Position numbers and translations under genes: made by a program. Shown one piece after another: positions 7,127 to 16,529 of a stretch of 64,000 nt of DNA. Positions within the stretch are counted from its first letter, which is position 1. Every line of letters begins with the position of its first letter. Source of the stretch: Actinoplanes sp. KI2. GTDB taxonomy: Bacteria; Actinomycetota; Actinomycetes; Mycobacteriales; Micromonosporaceae. The notes under the pieces were generated by a model that worked only from the letters and a program-made list of their open reading frames with translations, was not told the origin of the DNA and did no database searches. The stretch lies in contig NZ_JAOSZE010000002.1 of the NCBI RefSeq assembly GCF_025630775.1, positions 186,001 through 250,000 of the forward strand, in the 5' to 3' direction.

Positions 7127-7182
7127 AAAGGCCTCGGACGGCAGACCACGCCGTGCATCCGCAGCCAGCAACGGAGAACGAC

Positions 7183-10100
7183 ATGACGACGCGAGCCGCA
7201 CGCGCGTGCTTCGGCGCGTGGATTGCGGTGCTCACCGCCGTCTATTACGCCTTCCCCGGCAGCCACCTGTACACCTGGGCGCTGCTCGGGTACTCGAGCG
7301 CGGCGATGATCGTGCTCGGCGTACGCCTGAACCGGCCGTCCCGAAAGCTGCCCTGGTACCTGATCGCGGCGGCGCTGGTCTTCTTCAACAGCGGCGACAA
7401 CCTGTACAACCTGGTCCTGACCACTGGGCACACCCCGGCCTTCCCGGGTCCCGCCGATGTGCTCTACCTGCTGGTCTACCCGCTGCTGACCGGCGGTTTC
7501 GTGCTGTTCGTCCGGTACCGCTCGGGCGGGGTCACCAACCGGGCGGCGCTGCTCGACGCGCTGGTGCCCACGGTCGGCCTCGGCCTGCTCCTGTGGATCT
7601 ACTGGATCGCGCCGTTCACCCACGCGCACGACCTGACCCTGAAGGAGCGGGTGGTCTCGATCAGCTACCCGCTCGGCGACGTGCTGGTGCTGGCGATGAC
7701 CCTGCGCATGATCGCCAGCCCGGGCCGGCGGTCGCGGGCGTTCACCGCGGTCGGCATCGCCATGGTCGGCCTGCTGGTCTCCGACATCCTGTACGGCCAG
7801 TCCCAGCTCAACAGCAACTGGTCGCTCGGCGGGCCGGTCGACCTCGGCTGGATCGTCTTCTACGCGGCGACGGGCTGGACGGCGCTGATGCCGTCGATGC
7901 GCCTGTTCTCCGAGCCGGCCGAGCGCTCCGGCGTCGACGGCCCGCAGCGGATCATCTGGATGGCCTCGGCCGCCCTAATCGCCCCGGCCGTGCTGTACTT
8001 CGAGTGGCTGCACGGCGGTGCCGTCGACGCGCCGATCATCGCGGGCGCCGCGGCCGTGATGTTCCTGCTGGTGCTCGGCCGGGTCAACGGGCTCGCGACG
8101 GCCCAGCGCCGGGCCCGGGCCCGGGAGCGGGCGCTGCGGAAGGCCGGCGAGGCGCTGTTCGCGGCGGCCACCGTCGAGGAGGCCCTCGTGGCGGCCCGCG
8201 AGGCCACCAAGCGGCTGATGCCCCCGGACAGGCCGCACGAGATGACGATGGTCGTGCAGGCGAACCCCACCCCGCAGCGGGCCGGGGTCCGCCGGGCCGC
8301 TGCCGGGGAGCTGCCGCCCGGCATGGCCCTGCCCGGGTACGACACGTTCCTGATCGCCAGGCTGCCGCTGGCCGGCAACCCGGCCCGGGAGGCGGTCGGC
8401 GTGCTGGGCGCGCCGGGCGAGGTGCTGGTCGAGCTGCTGGACACGTTCGAGGCGCTGTTCGCCCAGGTCGAGGTCGTGATCCAGCGGATACAGCTGACCG
8501 GCGAGGTCAACCGCCGGGACAGCGAGGCCTGGTTCCGGACGCTGATCCAGAACGCCTCGGACGTCATCCTGATCGTTACCGAGGACGACGAGATCCGCTA
8601 CGCCAGCCCCTCGGCGGCGACCGTGCTCGGCCACGACGACCTGGCCGGCACGCCGCTGTCCGCGCTGGTCGTGGTCAGCCACCACCGGGCGATGCGGGAC
8701 CTGCTGGCCGCCGTACGCCGGGGCCGCGGCACCGGCTCCGCGCCCGACCTGACCGTGCTGTGCGCCGACGGCCGGCTCGTGCAGGTCGAGGTGGACGCCC
8801 GCGACCTGCGGGACGACCCGACCGTCGGCGGGCTGGTGCTGACCATCGCGGACGTGACCGAGCGGCGGCGCCTCGAGGGCGAGCTGTCCCACCTGGCGTT
8901 CCACGACGGGCTCACCGGGCTGGCCAACCGGGTGCTGTTCCGAACCCGGCTCGAACAGGCCTACGCCGACTGCGCGCGGGACGGCCGTACGCTGTCCGTC
9001 CTGTTCGTCGATCTCGATGACTTCAAGGAGGTCAACGACACCCTCGGGCACGCGGTCGGCGACGAGCTGCTGGTGACCGTCGGGCAGCGGATCGCCGCGA
9101 TCGTCGGCGACGGCAGCACGGCGGCCCGGATGGGCGGCGACGAGTTCGCCATCCTGATCGAGGACGGCCACCCGCACGGCAGCGCCGAGGACGTGGCGGC
9201 CGCGATCGTGACGGCCCTCTCGGTCGCGGTCGAGGTGAGCGACGGCCTCGGCGGCACGCACATCGTCAGCGGCGCGGCCAGCGTGGGCGTCGCCGCCAAC
9301 ACCGACGCGGCCGGCGCCACCGAGCTGCTGCGCCACGCCGACCTGGCGCTCTACCAGGCCAAGGGCGGCGACAAGGGCACCTGGCAGCGGTACCAGCCGG
9401 AGCTGCACACCGCGATGGTCGAGCGGCTGGCGGTACGCGCCGCGCTGCACGACGCGATCGAGGGCGACCAGTTCCGCCCGATGTACCAACCGATCGTCGA
9501 CCTGCACACCGGCCTGATCACCGGCGTCGAGGCGCTGGTCCGCTGGAACCACCCGACCCGCGGCCTGCTCGGCCCGTTCCACTTCATCGAGGTGGCCGAG
9601 GAGAGCGGCGCGATCGTGGCGATCGGCATGTCGGTGCTGCGCGAGGCGCTCGTGCAGTTCGCCCGGTGGAAGGCGGACGACGCGCAGACAACGCTGAGGT
9701 ACATCAGCGTCAACGTGTCGGCCCGGCAGTTCCGCACCCCGGGCTTCGTCGACCAGGTGCGCGAGGCCATCGCGGACGCCGGCGCGCGGCCCGAGTGGCT
9801 GCTGCTGGAGATCACCGAGAGCCTGGTGCTGCGCGACGCCGACCAGGTGTGGGCGGACCTGCAGGTGCTGCGTGCCATGGGCGTCCGGATCGCGATCGAC
9901 GACTTCGGCACCGGGTACTCGTCGCTGAGCTACCTGCGCCAGATGCCGGTCGACGTGCTCAAGCTGGACAAGTCGTTCATCGACGACATCCTGAGCAGCG
10001 ACCAGCAGCACACCATGGTCGACACGATCGTCACCCTGGCCCGCAACCTGGACCTCGCGGTCGTCGCCGAGGGCATCGAGGAGGCCGGCCAGCGCGACGC

Positions 10101-10209
10101 CCTGGCCGGGATGGGCTGCCCGTACGGGCAGGGCTACCTGTTCTCGAAGCCGGTCTGGCCCGCCGAGATCACCCCGCTCGTCCGAGGGGTTCTGACAGAT
10201 ATTCACTAG
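7183..10209 (+). CDS. Membrane PAS-GGDEF-EAL protein (cyclic di-GMP turnover)
   Basis: A 1008-residue bifunctional signalling protein. Residues 1-310 hold about nine transmembrane helices. A GAF-like linker region follows (FAAATVEEALVAAREATKRL), then a PAS domain at about 449-565 (AWFRTLIQNASDVILIV). The diguanylate cyclase domain at about 567-735 has LTGLANR and an intact GGDEF motif near residue 650. The phosphodiesterase EAL domain at about 750-1000 has EALVRW near 782, ITESLV, DDFGTGYSSLSYL and KLDKSF. Both catalytic motifs look complete, so the PAS/membrane part probably decides which activity dominates. The ATG at 7183 follows ACGGAGAAC; longer in-frame extensions upstream overlap the promoter region and are rejected. 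Confidence 0.93.
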   Translation: MTTRAARACFGAWIAVLTAVYYAFPGSHLYTWALLGYSSAAMIVLGVRLNRPSRKLPWYLIAAALVFFNSGDNLYNLVLTTGHTPAFPGPADVLYLLVYPLLTGGFVLFVRYRSGGVTNRAALLDALVPTVGLGLLLWIYWIAPFTHAHDLTLKERVVSISYPLGDVLVLAMTLRMIASPGRRSRAFTAVGIAMVGLLVSDILYGQSQLNSNWSLGGPVDLGWIVFYAATGWTALMPSMRLFSEPAERSGVDGPQRIIWMASAALIAPAVLYFEWLHGGAVDAPIIAGAAAVMFLLVLGRVNGLATAQRRARARERALRKAGEALFAAATVEEALVAAREATKRLMPPDRPHEMTMVVQANPTPQRAGVRRAAAGELPPGMALPGYDTFLIARLPLAGNPAREAVGVLGAPGEVLVELLDTFEALFAQVEVVIQRIQLTGEVNRRDSEAWFRTLIQNASDVILIVTEDDEIRYASPSAATVLGHDDLAGTPLSALVVVSHHRAMRDLLAAVRRGRGTGSAPDLTVLCADGRLVQVEVDARDLRDDPTVGGLVLTIADVTERRRLEGELSHLAFHDGLTGLANRVLFRTRLEQAYADCARDGRTLSVLFVDLDDFKEVNDTLGHAVGDELLVTVGQRIAAIVGDGSTAARMGGDEFAILIEDGHPHGSAEDVAAAIVTALSVAVEVSDGLGGTHIVSGAASVGVAANTDAAGATELLRHADLALYQAKGGDKGTWQRYQPELHTAMVERLAVRAALHDAIEGDQFRPMYQPIVDLHTGLITGVEALVRWNHPTRGLLGPFHFIEVAEESGAIVAIGMSVLREALVQFARWKADDAQTTLRYISVNVSARQFRTPGFVDQVREAIADAGARPEWLLLEITESLVLRDADQVWADLQVLRAMGVRIAIDDFGTGYSSLSYLRQMPVDVLKLDKSFIDDILSSDQQHTMVDTIVTLARNLDLAVVAEGIEEAGQRDALAGMGCPYGQGYLFSKPVWPAEITPLVRGVLTDIH

Positions 10210-10242
10210 TGGCGGAAGCCGGCACACGGCAAGGTGTGAGCT

Positions 10243-10902
10243 GTGCTAGAGAACCCCGCGTGGGCCGCCCTCTCCGGGCCACAGGCCTGCTTCGCCGAGG
10301 CGTCCGGTGACGCCGCCTGCTACTCGTCCGACATCTCCCCCTTCGCCGCGATCGCCGACCCGGCCGACCCGTCCGGCTGGGACGACCTCGCCACGCTCAC
10401 CGACCTGGCACTGCTCACCGGCCCGGCGGTCCGGCCCGGCCCCGGGTGGGAGATCGCGGTGTCGGTGCCCGGCGTGCAGATGATCGGTCAGAGCATGACC
10501 GGTGTGGAGGACAGCGAGGCGGTCGAGCTCACCGAGTCCGACGTGCCGGAGATCCTCGACCTGGTCGAGCGGGCCAAGCCGGGCCCGTTCCGCAAGCGGA
10601 CCATCGTGCTCGGCCGCTACCTGGGCATCCGGGTCGGCGGACGGCTGGTGGCGATGGCCGGCGAGCGGTTCCGCCTCCCCGGCTGGACGGAGATCAGCGG
10701 CGTCGCCACCGACCCCGACTTCCAGGGGCACGGGCTCGGCGCGCGGCTCACCCTCGCGGTGGCGGCCGGCATCCTCGAGCGTGGCGAGTTGCCGTTCCTG
10801 CACGCGGCGGCCGACAACGCCCGGGCGATCCGGCTCTACGAGCGGCTCGGCTTCCAGCCCAGCCACGAGGTGGTCTTCGCGTCCTGCCGGCGCGTCCGCT
10901 GA
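10243..10902 (+). CDS. GNAT-family N-acetyltransferase (FR47-like)
   Basis: A 219-residue acetyltransferase. The C-terminal half has the acetyl-CoA site: GVATDPDFQGHGLGARLTLA (pattern of the Q/RxxGxG/A loop) followed by HAAADNARAIRLYERLGF, the usual GNAT ending. The N-terminal half (WDDLATLTDLALLTG...) is a degenerate second lobe seen in FR47-like proteins. The start is GTG at 10243, 33 bases after the GGDEF-EAL gene, with a weak purine-rich site before it. The substrate is unknown. Confidence 0.85.
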   Translation: MLENPAWAALSGPQACFAEASGDAACYSSDISPFAAIADPADPSGWDDLATLTDLALLTGPAVRPGPGWEIAVSVPGVQMIGQSMTGVEDSEAVELTESDVPEILDLVERAKPGPFRKRTIVLGRYLGIRVGGRLVAMAGERFRLPGWTEISGVATDPDFQGHGLGARLTLAVAAGILERGELPFLHAAADNARAIRLYERLGFQPSHEVVFASCRRVR

Positions 10903-10981
10903 CCGTCCGGGCCCTCCCGTACCGTCCGGTTTGTCCGGGAGGGCCCCCACGGCCGCGGCGCGCGGGGAGACAATGGCACCT

Positions 10982-11668
10982 ATGTGGAGCAGTCACCGCG
11001 GCGAGCCCGGCCGCGACCGGCCGACGCTCGAGGAGATCGCCCGCTGGCGCCGCCGGCACGGCGCGCCCGACAACGAGATCCCGGCCGGGGTCGGCGTGGC
11101 GGTGCTGCTCGGCCACACCGAGGAGGCGGCAGTCGGCATCACCCAGCTGGAGGCGTTCTCGGCCGGCTTCCGGTTCACCCTCGCCGTCCGGCTGCGCCGC
11201 CCGCGGGCCGGGCTCGCGCCGGGCGGGCTGTACATGCTGATCGGCGCGCACATCCGGCCCGACACCGAGATCCCGCCGGCCGACCGGCTGCTGCTCGGCC
11301 TCGAGTACGCCAACGGCGACCGCGCCTCCACCCTGACCGAGATGGACTTTCCCGGCTCGGCGACGGTGGACGACGGACAGCTCATCCTCACCTCGCAGTC
11401 CGGCGGCGGGGGCGATCTGACCGTCGACCAGAGCTACTGGGTGAGCCCGCTCCCGCCGGCGGGCCCGGTCACGTTCGTGCTGTCCTGGCCCGGTTTCGGC
11501 ATGCCCGAGTCGCGTGCCGAGGTCGACGGCGCCCTCATCCGCGAGGCCGCCGCCCGCAGCGTCGAGCTCTGGCCGGAGGAGCCCCTGGCCGAGCCGCCCG
11601 AGCCCACGCCGCCGCCGCGACCGGACACCGGCTGGTTCTCCTACGGCCCCGAGCCCGACACACCGTGA
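10982..11668 (+). CDS. Conserved-looking protein of unknown function
   Basis: A 228-residue soluble protein I cannot assign. It starts with a charged segment (TLEEIARWRRRHG), then a beta-rich body (PAGVGVAVLLGHTEEAAVGI, GFRFTLAVRLRRP, LLLGLEYANGD, LILTSQSGGGGDL, YWVSPLPPAGPVTFVLSWPG) and ends in a proline-rich tail. No signal peptide or membrane helix is seen. The alternating hydrophobic strands suggest a beta-sandwich. The ATG at 10982 is 12 bases after GGGGAG; an in-frame ATG at 10973 is an alternative but would sit too close to that site. Confidence 0.7.
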   Translation: MWSSHRGEPGRDRPTLEEIARWRRRHGAPDNEIPAGVGVAVLLGHTEEAAVGITQLEAFSAGFRFTLAVRLRRPRAGLAPGGLYMLIGAHIRPDTEIPPADRLLLGLEYANGDRASTLTEMDFPGSATVDDGQLILTSQSGGGGDLTVDQSYWVSPLPPAGPVTFVLSWPGFGMPESRAEVDGALIREAAARSVELWPEEPLAEPPEPTPPPRPDTGWFSYGPEPDTP

Positions 11669-11674
11669 CCGCGC

Positions 11675-13267
11675 TCAGGCGCTCTGGTCGTTCAGCCTCG
11701 CCCGCGAGCCGCCGGCCGCCTTGCGGGCGATCACCACGCGGTCGATCTCGGCGCCGTCCTCGGTGACCGCCCGCAGCGTGAGCGTGCTGGTGTGGCCCTC
11801 GCGGGCGGGCTCGACGTCGACGGCCAGGAAGGAATAGCCGGTGTACCGGACGCGGGACCAGGTGACCCGCTCGGGGATCTGCTCCGGGACCTGCTCGGGG
11901 CTGCTGTCGGCCCAGACGTAGGACTCGATCTCGTCGACGGGGTGCCGGCGGCCGGCGTGGGAGTCGGGCGCGCCGAAGGAGTACAGGCTGCGCCCGCCGC
12001 CGCCGGCCGTGACGTAGATCGTGCCGTCCCGCCCCGGGTGGACGGTCTCGCCGATCTCGGCCTTCCTGGGTACGCCGAGGCGCAGGGCGTCGGTCCGCTC
12101 GTACACGTGGTTGTGGCCGTTGATGACCAGGTCGACCTCGTGCTTGTCGAACAGCGGCACCCAGTGGCGCCGGACCCCGCCGTCGGAGGCGTGCGCGGTG
12201 CTGGTCGAGTACGCACAGTGGTGGAAGAAAACCACGAGGAAGTCCACATCGGGCTGTTCGCGCAGGTGGCCGAGCCGCCGGTCGAGCCACGCGGTCTGCG
12301 CCCCGCCGGTGTAGCCGCGATTGCCGTCCAGCTCGTGGCAGACGTCGTTGGCGTCGAGCGCGATCACGCCGACGTTGCCGTAGAGGAACGAGTAGACGCC
12401 CGCCGCCAGGGCCGGCCCGTTGCCCGGGAAGTCCCAGCGGGCGCGCTGACCGTCGTAGCCGTCGGGCGAGTACAGCGCCTCCATGTCGTGGTTGCCCAGG
12501 CAGGCCATCCACGGCACGGCCGCCGCGACCGGCTCGTTCTGGGCGAGGAACTGATCCCACGACCGCGGGTCGTAGAAGTCGGTCATGCGGCCCTTGCCGC
12601 TGGTGTCGGCGTAGCAGAGGTCGCCGGCGTGCAGGTGGAAGGCGGGCCGCTGGGCGATCAGCATGCCGTCGTTCGCCAGGGCGTGCGAGCTGACCCCCTG
12701 GTCGCCGAACGCGGTGAAGGTGAACGGGCGGGCGACGCCGCGGCGGCTGGGCGCGGTGGTGAACGTGTCGACCCGGCCGTAGTCGGTCAGGTCGGTCGGG
12801 TCGTAGCCGGCGTGCCCGACCGCGTAGTAGTAGGTCGTGCCGGGCCGCAGGCCGCCGGCGGTGGCGTGCACGTAGTACTGCTCGGTCGCCGGCCGGATGC
12901 CGCCCAGGTCGGTGCGCAGCGGCCGGATCTCCGCGTCGATCCGCGGGCCGAGGGCGTCCGGCGACGCGCCGACCCGCAGGAACGGGCGCTTCACCCGGTG
13001 CGGGACCTGCCAGCCGACGCTGACCGTGGTACGCGGGTTGGCGCCCCAGGCCAGATGGCGGCCGAACGGGACGACCATGCGCCCGGGCAGCGTGTCGAGC
13101 TGGAGCCAGAACGCGGCGGCCGGGCCGCCGATCACCATCGACGCGGCGACCCGGGCCGCGCCGGTCAGCAGGGTACGGCGACTGACCAGCAGGGCGTGCT
13201 GCTCAGCAATGCTCAGCCGCGCGGCGAGTCGGTCCGGCACGCCCATGCGCGGGATGTCGGTCGGCAC
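11675..13267 (-). CDS. Exported purple acid phosphatase-like metallophosphoesterase
   Basis: A 530-residue secreted enzyme. Residues 30-55 form a TAT-type signal (SRRTLLTGAARVAASMVIGG). A fibronectin-III-like purple acid phosphatase N-terminal domain follows (TTVSVGWQVPHRV, RPGTTYYYAVG). The metallophosphoesterase domain shows the full set of metal motifs: FGDQG, HAGDLCYAD, LGNHD, FHHCAY and NGHNHVYER. It therefore likely hydrolyses phosphate esters outside the cell. The GTG at 13267 is chosen as start; the in-frame ATG at 13246 is an alternative. It is convergent with the unknown gene to the left, with only 6 bases between the ends. Confidence 0.9.
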   Translation of the reverse strand: MPTDIPRMGVPDRLAARLSIAEQHALLVSRRTLLTGAARVAASMVIGGPAAAFWLQLDTLPGRMVVPFGRHLAWGANPRTTVSVGWQVPHRVKRPFLRVGASPDALGPRIDAEIRPLRTDLGGIRPATEQYYVHATAGGLRPGTTYYYAVGHAGYDPTDLTDYGRVDTFTTAPSRRGVARPFTFTAFGDQGVSSHALANDGMLIAQRPAFHLHAGDLCYADTSGKGRMTDFYDPRSWDQFLAQNEPVAAAVPWMACLGNHDMEALYSPDGYDGQRARWDFPGNGPALAAGVYSFLYGNVGVIALDANDVCHELDGNRGYTGGAQTAWLDRRLGHLREQPDVDFLVVFFHHCAYSTSTAHASDGGVRRHWVPLFDKHEVDLVINGHNHVYERTDALRLGVPRKAEIGETVHPGRDGTIYVTAGGGGRSLYSFGAPDSHAGRRHPVDEIESYVWADSSPEQVPEQIPERVTWSRVRYTGYSFLAVDVEPAREGHTSTLTLRAVTEDGAEIDRVVIARKAAGGSRARLNDQSA

Positions 13268-13304
13268 ACTTTCGACCGTATCATCCTGTTTGTCCGGATC
13301 AGTA

Positions 13305-13317
13305 ATTCCGCCGGAAT
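13305..13317. promoter_or_regulatory. 13-bp palindrome between the phosphatase and a divergent membrane-protein gene
   Basis: ATTCCG-C-CGGAAT is a perfect inverted repeat, 38 bases upstream of the phosphatase start and 62 bases upstream of the divergent gene's start. Its position fits an operator acting on one or both promoters. No regulator gene is adjacent. Confidence 0.35.
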
Positions 13318-13378
13318 AGGCTCCGCCCGGCCCGTTTCCGGCCGACAGTGGGGGTACACCTGAACTCTGGAGCCACCC

Positions 13379-14062
13379 ATGTCCAACGGCGAGTTCTACG
13401 CCTTCGTCGGCCTGCTGGTCGCCTGCGGGCTGATGCTGGGTTTGCTCGCCGTCCTCGGCCTCGACCAGCGGCCGGCCACCCGGATCGCCGACGGGGTGGT
13501 CGCGGCCGGCTACCTCGGCGGCGCCACCTACCTGCTGGTCACGGAGACCGGCATTCCGATCTACTCGTTCGCGGTCGTGGTGCCGGCGTTGTTGCTCCTG
13601 ATTCAGCTGTTGCGGGAGCGGGGCCGGGCGCGGCGCCGGCGACTCGCCGCCGGCCTGACCAGTATGTACGTGTCGCCGGCCGCCAGCACGCCGCTGACGC
13701 CGTTCCCGGCGCCGCCACCGCCGCTCGAGTCGTCGCGGCGGGACGAGCCCGCCCGGCCGGCCGCTCCCCGCACCTACCGGCCGATGCCGTCGGGTCTCCC
13801 GCCCCGGGGCGACGCCGCGCCACCGCCGCCGCCCTGGTCGTCTCCCTCGCCGCCGTCAGCGTCGCCTCCGGCGTCGCCGTCCCCGCCGCCTCCCGCGTCC
13901 CCGTCGCTTCCCGCGCATTCCGAACCGACCTGGCCGGGCACGTCTCCGGGGTTGTCGCCGTCTCCGGGGCCGGACAGGAGCGGCCTGCCGCGGCGTCCGG
14001 CGTACCCGGACGCGCCGGAAGGCCGGCACGGCGGCGGGCGGCACCAGTCGATGGAGGACTGA
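13379..14062 (+). CDS. Small membrane protein with proline/serine-rich tail
   Basis: A 227-residue protein of unknown function. Three hydrophobic segments occupy roughly residues 5-25, 35-55 and 60-78 (the last: FAVVVPALLLLIQLL), followed by RERGRARRRRLA, which marks the cytoplasmic side. Residues 100-227 are low-complexity Pro/Ser/Ala sequence (for example PPPPPWSSPSPPSASPPASP) with no fold expected. The ATG at 13379 has GGAG upstream. The tail might be a binding platform; this is guesswork. Confidence 0.7.
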   Translation: MSNGEFYAFVGLLVACGLMLGLLAVLGLDQRPATRIADGVVAAGYLGGATYLLVTETGIPIYSFAVVVPALLLLIQLLRERGRARRRRLAAGLTSMYVSPAASTPLTPFPAPPPPLESSRRDEPARPAAPRTYRPMPSGLPPRGDAAPPPPPWSSPSPPSASPPASPSPPPPASPSLPAHSEPTWPGTSPGLSPSPGPDRSGLPRRPAYPDAPEGRHGGGRHQSMED

Positions 14063-14116
14063 GCAGGCCCGCACCCGGGCAATCGTGACCGCCGCGGTCC
14101 GTGGCAGGGTGGCGGG

Positions 14117-14749
14117 ATGGACTACCGCCGCAGTTACCGGTCCGCCGCCGTCGCCTACGCCGACCTCGTCGCCCGCCTGCCGACCGAGCGGTGGGACGAA
14201 CCCGCCGCCCTCGGCGAGTGGACACTGCGCGACCTGGTCGGCCACACCGTCGGCTCGGCGCTGCGCCAGGTGCCCGAGGTTCTGGCCAAACCCGCGACCG
14301 AGCTCCAGGTCGCGACGCCGGAGGGCTATTTCGCGTATGGGCGGGGAGTCCCCGCCGACGTCCTGCGCATCGCGGTGGCCGCCTCCTCCGAGGACGCTCA
14401 CGCCACCGGCGCGGCCCTGGGCGACGACCCGGCGACGATGGTCGGCGAGCTGGCCGGCCGGGCGACCCAGGCGCTGGCCGAGGCCGGCGACGACGACATC
14501 GTGACCACCCCGGTCGGCGGCATGCGGGTGCGCGACTGGCTGCCGACCCGCACCTTCGAGCTCGTCGTGCACGGTCTCGACGCGGCGGCCGCGGGCGGCG
14601 TACCGCATGGTCTTTCGCTCGAAGCCATCGCCGAGGCGACCACCATGGCCAGTCGCCTCGCGATCGCGCTCGGCGATGGCGAGGCGCTGCTGCGGGCGCT
14701 GACCGGCCGGGCCGAGCTGCCGCCGAAGTTCACCGTGCTGACCAGCTGA
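14117..14749 (+). CDS. DinB/MDMPI-family (mycothiol-dependent isomerase-like) protein
   Basis: A 210-residue protein of the maleylpyruvate isomerase N-terminal (MDMPI) / DinB-like four-helix family, typical of actinobacteria and linked to mycothiol chemistry. The helix 2 motif TLRDLVGHTVGSALR carries the first metal histidine, and TRTFELVVHGLDAAAAGG carries the second conserved His with the usual 'HGxDxxxA' context. The GVPH...LE segment and the C-terminal helix ALTGRAELP fit the family ending. The specific substrate is unknown. Confidence 0.8.
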   Translation: MDYRRSYRSAAVAYADLVARLPTERWDEPAALGEWTLRDLVGHTVGSALRQVPEVLAKPATELQVATPEGYFAYGRGVPADVLRIAVAASSEDAHATGAALGDDPATMVGELAGRATQALAEAGDDDIVTTPVGGMRVRDWLPTRTFELVVHGLDAAAAGGVPHGLSLEAIAEATTMASRLAIALGDGEALLRALTGRAELPPKFTVLTS

Positions 14750-14865
14750 GCACCCGACCCGGCCGGGCGCTGACGCCGAGCGCGCGACCCTGCCCCGGGC
14801 GCTGATGCTGAGCACGCGAGCCGGCCGGGCGCTGACGCTGAGCGCCCGGCCGGTCCGCGCGCTGA

Positions 14866-14867
<2 letters not shown>
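14746..14867. repeat. Degenerate tandem repeat of about 30-32 bases between convergent genes
   Basis: The core GGGCGCTGAYGCYGAG occurs at 14765-14780, 14797-14812 and 14827-14842, with partial copies at both ends (GCTGAGCACCCGACC near 14746, CGCGCTGATCA near 14857). The outer copies reach into the stop regions of both flanking genes. The right-hand copy forms the terminator hairpin listed separately. Confidence 0.6.
14821..14853. terminator. Bidirectional terminator hairpin between MDMPI gene and mdh
   Basis: CCGGCCGGGCGCT (14821-14833) and AGCGCCCGGCCGG (14841-14853) form a perfect 13-bp stem with a 7-base loop, between two convergent genes whose stop codons lie 116 bases apart. It can serve both strands. 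Confidence 0.75.
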
Positions 14868-15885
<1,018 letters not shown>

Positions 15886-15914
15886 CTATCGTCGCCGGCC
15901 CGGCGCCGACGGCG

Positions 15915-15978
15915 GACCGCCCGGCTTCACCTGGGTGGGGCCCCTGACCTGGGGCGGCGGCCCGCCCGGCTTCACTTG
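15915..15978. repeat. Direct repeat spanning the 3' end of the DinB-like gene
   Basis: A 19-base near-identical sequence, around CGCCCGGCTTCAC, occurs at 15915-15933 and again at 15960-15978, 45 bases apart. The second copy contains the stop codon of the minus-strand gene ending at 15972. This looks like a small tandem duplication of the gene's last bases. Confidence 0.5.
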
Positions 15979-16529
15979 AGCGCGGCGGTCCATCGCCACG
16001 GGCCGGCGTCGCCGAGCCGGCCGGTCCGGCGCAGCAGAAGGTCGGCCGGATCGTGCCCCTCGACCGGAGCGTCCGGCATCAGCCGCGCCAGGACCGCGGC
16101 ACTGAGATCCGCCGGCGGCCGCCAGCTCACCCGCAACCCCTGGCCGATGTCGTACGTGTGGACCAGTATTTCGGCCACACCGAGCGCCGCGAACCCGCCG
16201 GCGTCGGACGGCCCGAAGTGCCAGGCGCGCTCCCCGGGGCCGGCCGCCCGCAGCGCCAGGGCGAGCAGCCGGCCGCACGCCGTCGCGATCGTCAGCACCT
16301 CGGCCACGGTCCCGCTGTCGCGAACGGTCAGGTCCAGCGGGAGATACGCGTCCGCCGAGCGGCCGGCGAGCTGGGCCGCGTAGGCGAGCAGGTCGTGGGC
16401 GATGTGCGCGAGCGTCTCCCGGCACGTCCACTGCAGGGTGCCCGCCGGCACGGACCAGTCCGCGCGGTCCAGTGGTCCGAGGACGTCGCGCATCAGCCCG
16501 GCGGCGCGCTCCACGTCGTCCGCGTTCAC
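15972..16529 (-). CDS. DinB/MDMPI-like four-helix protein
   Basis: A 185-residue protein. TLQWTCRETLAHIAHDLLAY has the helix-2 pattern with paired histidines, and VAEILVHTYDIGQGL carries the third conserved His in 'HTYD' context, as in DinB/maleylpyruvate-isomerase-like proteins that bind a metal. The GTG start at 16529 overlaps the stop of the upstream SnoaL-like gene (GTGA), so the two are translationally coupled. It may act on a mycothiol adduct, but nothing in the sequence proves it. Confidence 0.72.
   Translation of the reverse strand: MNADDVERAAGLMRDVLGPLDRADWSVPAGTLQWTCRETLAHIAHDLLAYAAQLAGRSADAYLPLDLTVRDSGTVAEVLTIATACGRLLALALRAAGPGERAWHFGPSDAGGFAALGVAEILVHTYDIGQGLRVSWRPPADLSAAVLARLMPDAPVEGHDPADLLLRRTGRLGDAGPWRWTAALK

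Noticed and set aside
7975..10227. Long open frame antisense to the PAS-GGDEF-EAL gene
   Set aside because: The frame is long only because high GC content suppresses stop codons; its composition (Arg, Gly, Val, His) has no domain, and the sense strand is a textbook GGDEF-EAL protein.
11792..13363. Long plus-strand frame over the purple acid phosphatase
   Set aside because: The minus strand carries all metallophosphoesterase motifs; the plus frame has none and extends into the divergent promoter.
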